A DNA stretch of 64,000 bases from Bursaphelenchus xylophilus. Lineage: Eukaryota; Nematoda; Chromadorea; Rhabditida; Aphelenchoididae. The position numbers were made by a program, and so were the translations under genes. The first letter of the stretch is position 1. Every line of letters begins with the position of its first letter. Below the pieces are notes generated by a model that saw nothing but the letters and a program-made list of their open reading frames with translations, was not told the DNA's origin and ran no database searches. The DNA is taken from contig CAJFCV020000001.1 of the NCBI GenBank assembly GCA_904066235.2, forward strand, positions 14,875,291 to 14,939,290, given 5' to 3'. This document shows, piece after piece, positions 63,053-64,000 of this stretch.

Positions 63053-63142
63053 TTGCATGAGTTGCCCATCGATATGGGCAACTCTATCTGCACTGCTCAT
63101 TAATATACTTCTGGGTTCCTTCCAGTTGTTTTTGCATAGTGA

Positions 63143-63544
63143 TCAGCCTCTCTCTGAGGGTGAAATAATCCCGTTCAGCGGTGTCTGCCAGTCGGGGGAG
63201 GCTGCATTATCCACGCCGGAGGCGGTGGTGGCTTCACGCACTGACTGACAGACTGCTTTGATGTGCAACCGACGACGACCAGCGGCAACATCATCACGCA
63301 GAGCATCATTTTCAGCTTTAGCATCAGCTAACTCCTTCGTGTATTTTGCATCGAGCGCAGCAACATCACGCTGACGCATCTGCATGTCAGTAATTGCCGC
63401 GTTCGCCAGCTTCAGTTCTCTGGCATTTTTGTCGCGCTGGGCTTTGTAGGTAATGGCGTTATCACGGTAATGATTAACAGCCCATGACAGGCAGACGATG
63501 ATGCAGATAACCAGAGCGGAGATAATCGCGGTGACTCTGCTCAT
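63143..63544 (-). pseudogene. Rz: Lambda Rz (i-spanin), frameshifted near its end
   Basis: Rz is the inner-membrane subunit of the lambda spanin that fuses the two host membranes at the last step of lysis. The N-terminal anchor ([17 protein letters not shown]) and the coiled-coil region are intact. Near residue 117 the frame slips at a run of five G (plus strand 63194-63198), where lambda as I remember it has six. After that the Rz frame reads the Rz1 frame (ends DWQTPLNG...SERG), giving 133 aa instead of 153. The start overlaps the R stop in ATGA. Confidence 0.85.
63175..63324 (-). pseudogene. Rz1: Lambda Rz1 (o-spanin), nested in Rz, frameshifted
   Basis: A small outer-membrane lipoprotein encoded wholly inside Rz in another frame. 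The signal and lipobox VVVGC (Cys 20) and the Pro-rich middle (KPPPPP) are visible. The same one-base loss that hits Rz truncates it to 49 codons instead of 60. Confidence 0.8.
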
Positions 63545-64000
63545 ACATCAATCTCTCTGACCGTTCCGCCCGCTTCTTTGAATTTTGCAATCAGGCTGTC
63601 AGCCTTATGCTCGAACTGACCATAACCAGCGCCCGGCAGTGAAGCCCAGATATTGCTGCAACGGTCGATTGCCTGACGGATATCACCACGATCAATCATA
63701 GGTAAAGCGCCACGCTCCTTAATCTGCTGCAATGCCACAGCGTCCTGACTTTTCGGAGAGAAGTCTTTCAGGCCAAGCTGCTTGCGGTAGGCATCCCACC
63801 AACGGGAAAGAAGCTGGTAGCGTCCGGCGCCTGTTGATTTGAGTTTTGGGTTTAGCGTGACAAGTTTGCGAGGGTGATCGGAGTAATCAGTAAATAGCTC
63901 TCCGCCTACAATGACGTCATAACCATGATTTCTGGTTTTCTGACGTCCGTTATCAGTTCCCTCCGACCACGCCAGCATATCGAGGAACGCCTTACGTTGA
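63541..64000 (-). CDS. R: Lambda endolysin R (transglycosylase), N-terminus outside the window
   Basis: The C-terminal 152 residues of the 158-aa lambda endolysin, a soluble murein transglycosylase cutting the MurNAc-GlcNAc bond. The catalytic Glu lies in MLAWSEGT near the right edge (minus strand near 63965). The stop overlaps the Rz start. The first six codons lie beyond 64000. Sequence shown is uninterrupted. Confidence 0.93.
   Translation of the reverse strand, partial: QRKAFLDMLAWSEGTDNGRQKTRNHGYDVIVGGELFTDYSDHPRKLVTLNPKLKSTGAGRYQLLSRWWDAYRKQLGLKDFSPKSQDAVALQQIKERGALPMIDRGDIRQAIDRCSNIWASLPGAGYGQFEHKADSLIAKFKEAGGTVREIDV

Larger units (their letters stand above)
60976..64000 (-). other. 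Phage lambda right end with synthetic tail: nanopore control strand artefact
   Basis: From 60976 to the window end the sequence is E. coli phage lambda right-arm DNA in reverse orientation (R, Rz/Rz1, bor and three small ORFs in lambda order). The lambda end stops short of the cohesive end and is replaced by a 50-base non-lambda tail with a T run, a KpnI site at 61011-61016 and another T run. From memory this tail and this 3.6-kb lambda fragment match the Oxford Nanopore DNA control strand, which is added to libraries. No worm sequence appears after the telomere. The fragment probably continues beyond the window. Confidence 0.93.

Noticed and set aside
60976..64000. Prophage or horizontally acquired lambda genes in a nematode telomere
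   Set aside because: The synthetic tail and truncated cos end identify a library control fragment; no integration signature is present.

Overview
The window is the right end of a nematode chromosome assembly, followed by a sequencing-control artefact. Nematode evidence: a telomere of 307 perfect TTAGGC units (59133-60974), introns ending in the worm-type TTTTCAG, likely spliced-leader acceptor sites just upstream of several start codons, and a worm-like gene set. I cannot name the species.

Layout, left to right: an SLC17-type MFS transporter (minus); a tRNA-Thr(CGT) gene (minus); an ALDH9A1-type aldehyde dehydrogenase (plus) with a one-base frameshift; about 6 kb of repeat-littered DNA; a small Gly/Ser-rich membrane protein (plus); a Tc1/mariner-like TA element; a lysosomal phospholipase A2 of the LCAT family (plus); the gamma-secretase subunit PEN-2 (minus); C-terminal Src kinase (plus) without a visible SH3 domain; a complete 31-exon gene for the giant bridge-like lipid transfer protein LPD-3/Tweek/BLTP1 (plus, 3,921 aa modelled); a type I PIP5-kinase (minus, convergent with lpd-3); and a CYP4-type cytochrome P450 (plus) ending about 0.55 kb before the telomere. 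I built exon models by hand; every multi-exon model except the ALDH (frameshift) and the small Gly/Ser-rich gene closes in frame.

The non-coding fraction is dominated by fold-back elements. One palindromic MITE family (about 245 bp, TA-flanked CAGTG ends) occurs nine times, four of them in lpd-3 introns. There are also a roughly 0.85 kb inverted minisatellite in the PIP5K intron, a roughly 0.5 kb fold-back in an lpd-3 intron, a TGGCCA-rich minisatellite in the ALDH gene, and degenerate telomere-like DNA in the P450 gene.

From 60976 to the window end the DNA is the right end of phage lambda in reverse, carrying a synthetic KpnI-containing tail. This matches, as I remember it, the Oxford Nanopore DNA control strand. 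It is best read as contamination or a chimeric read joined to the telomere, not horizontal transfer. I did not find a convincing undescribed system; the most consequential observations are this junction and the structural features listed below.
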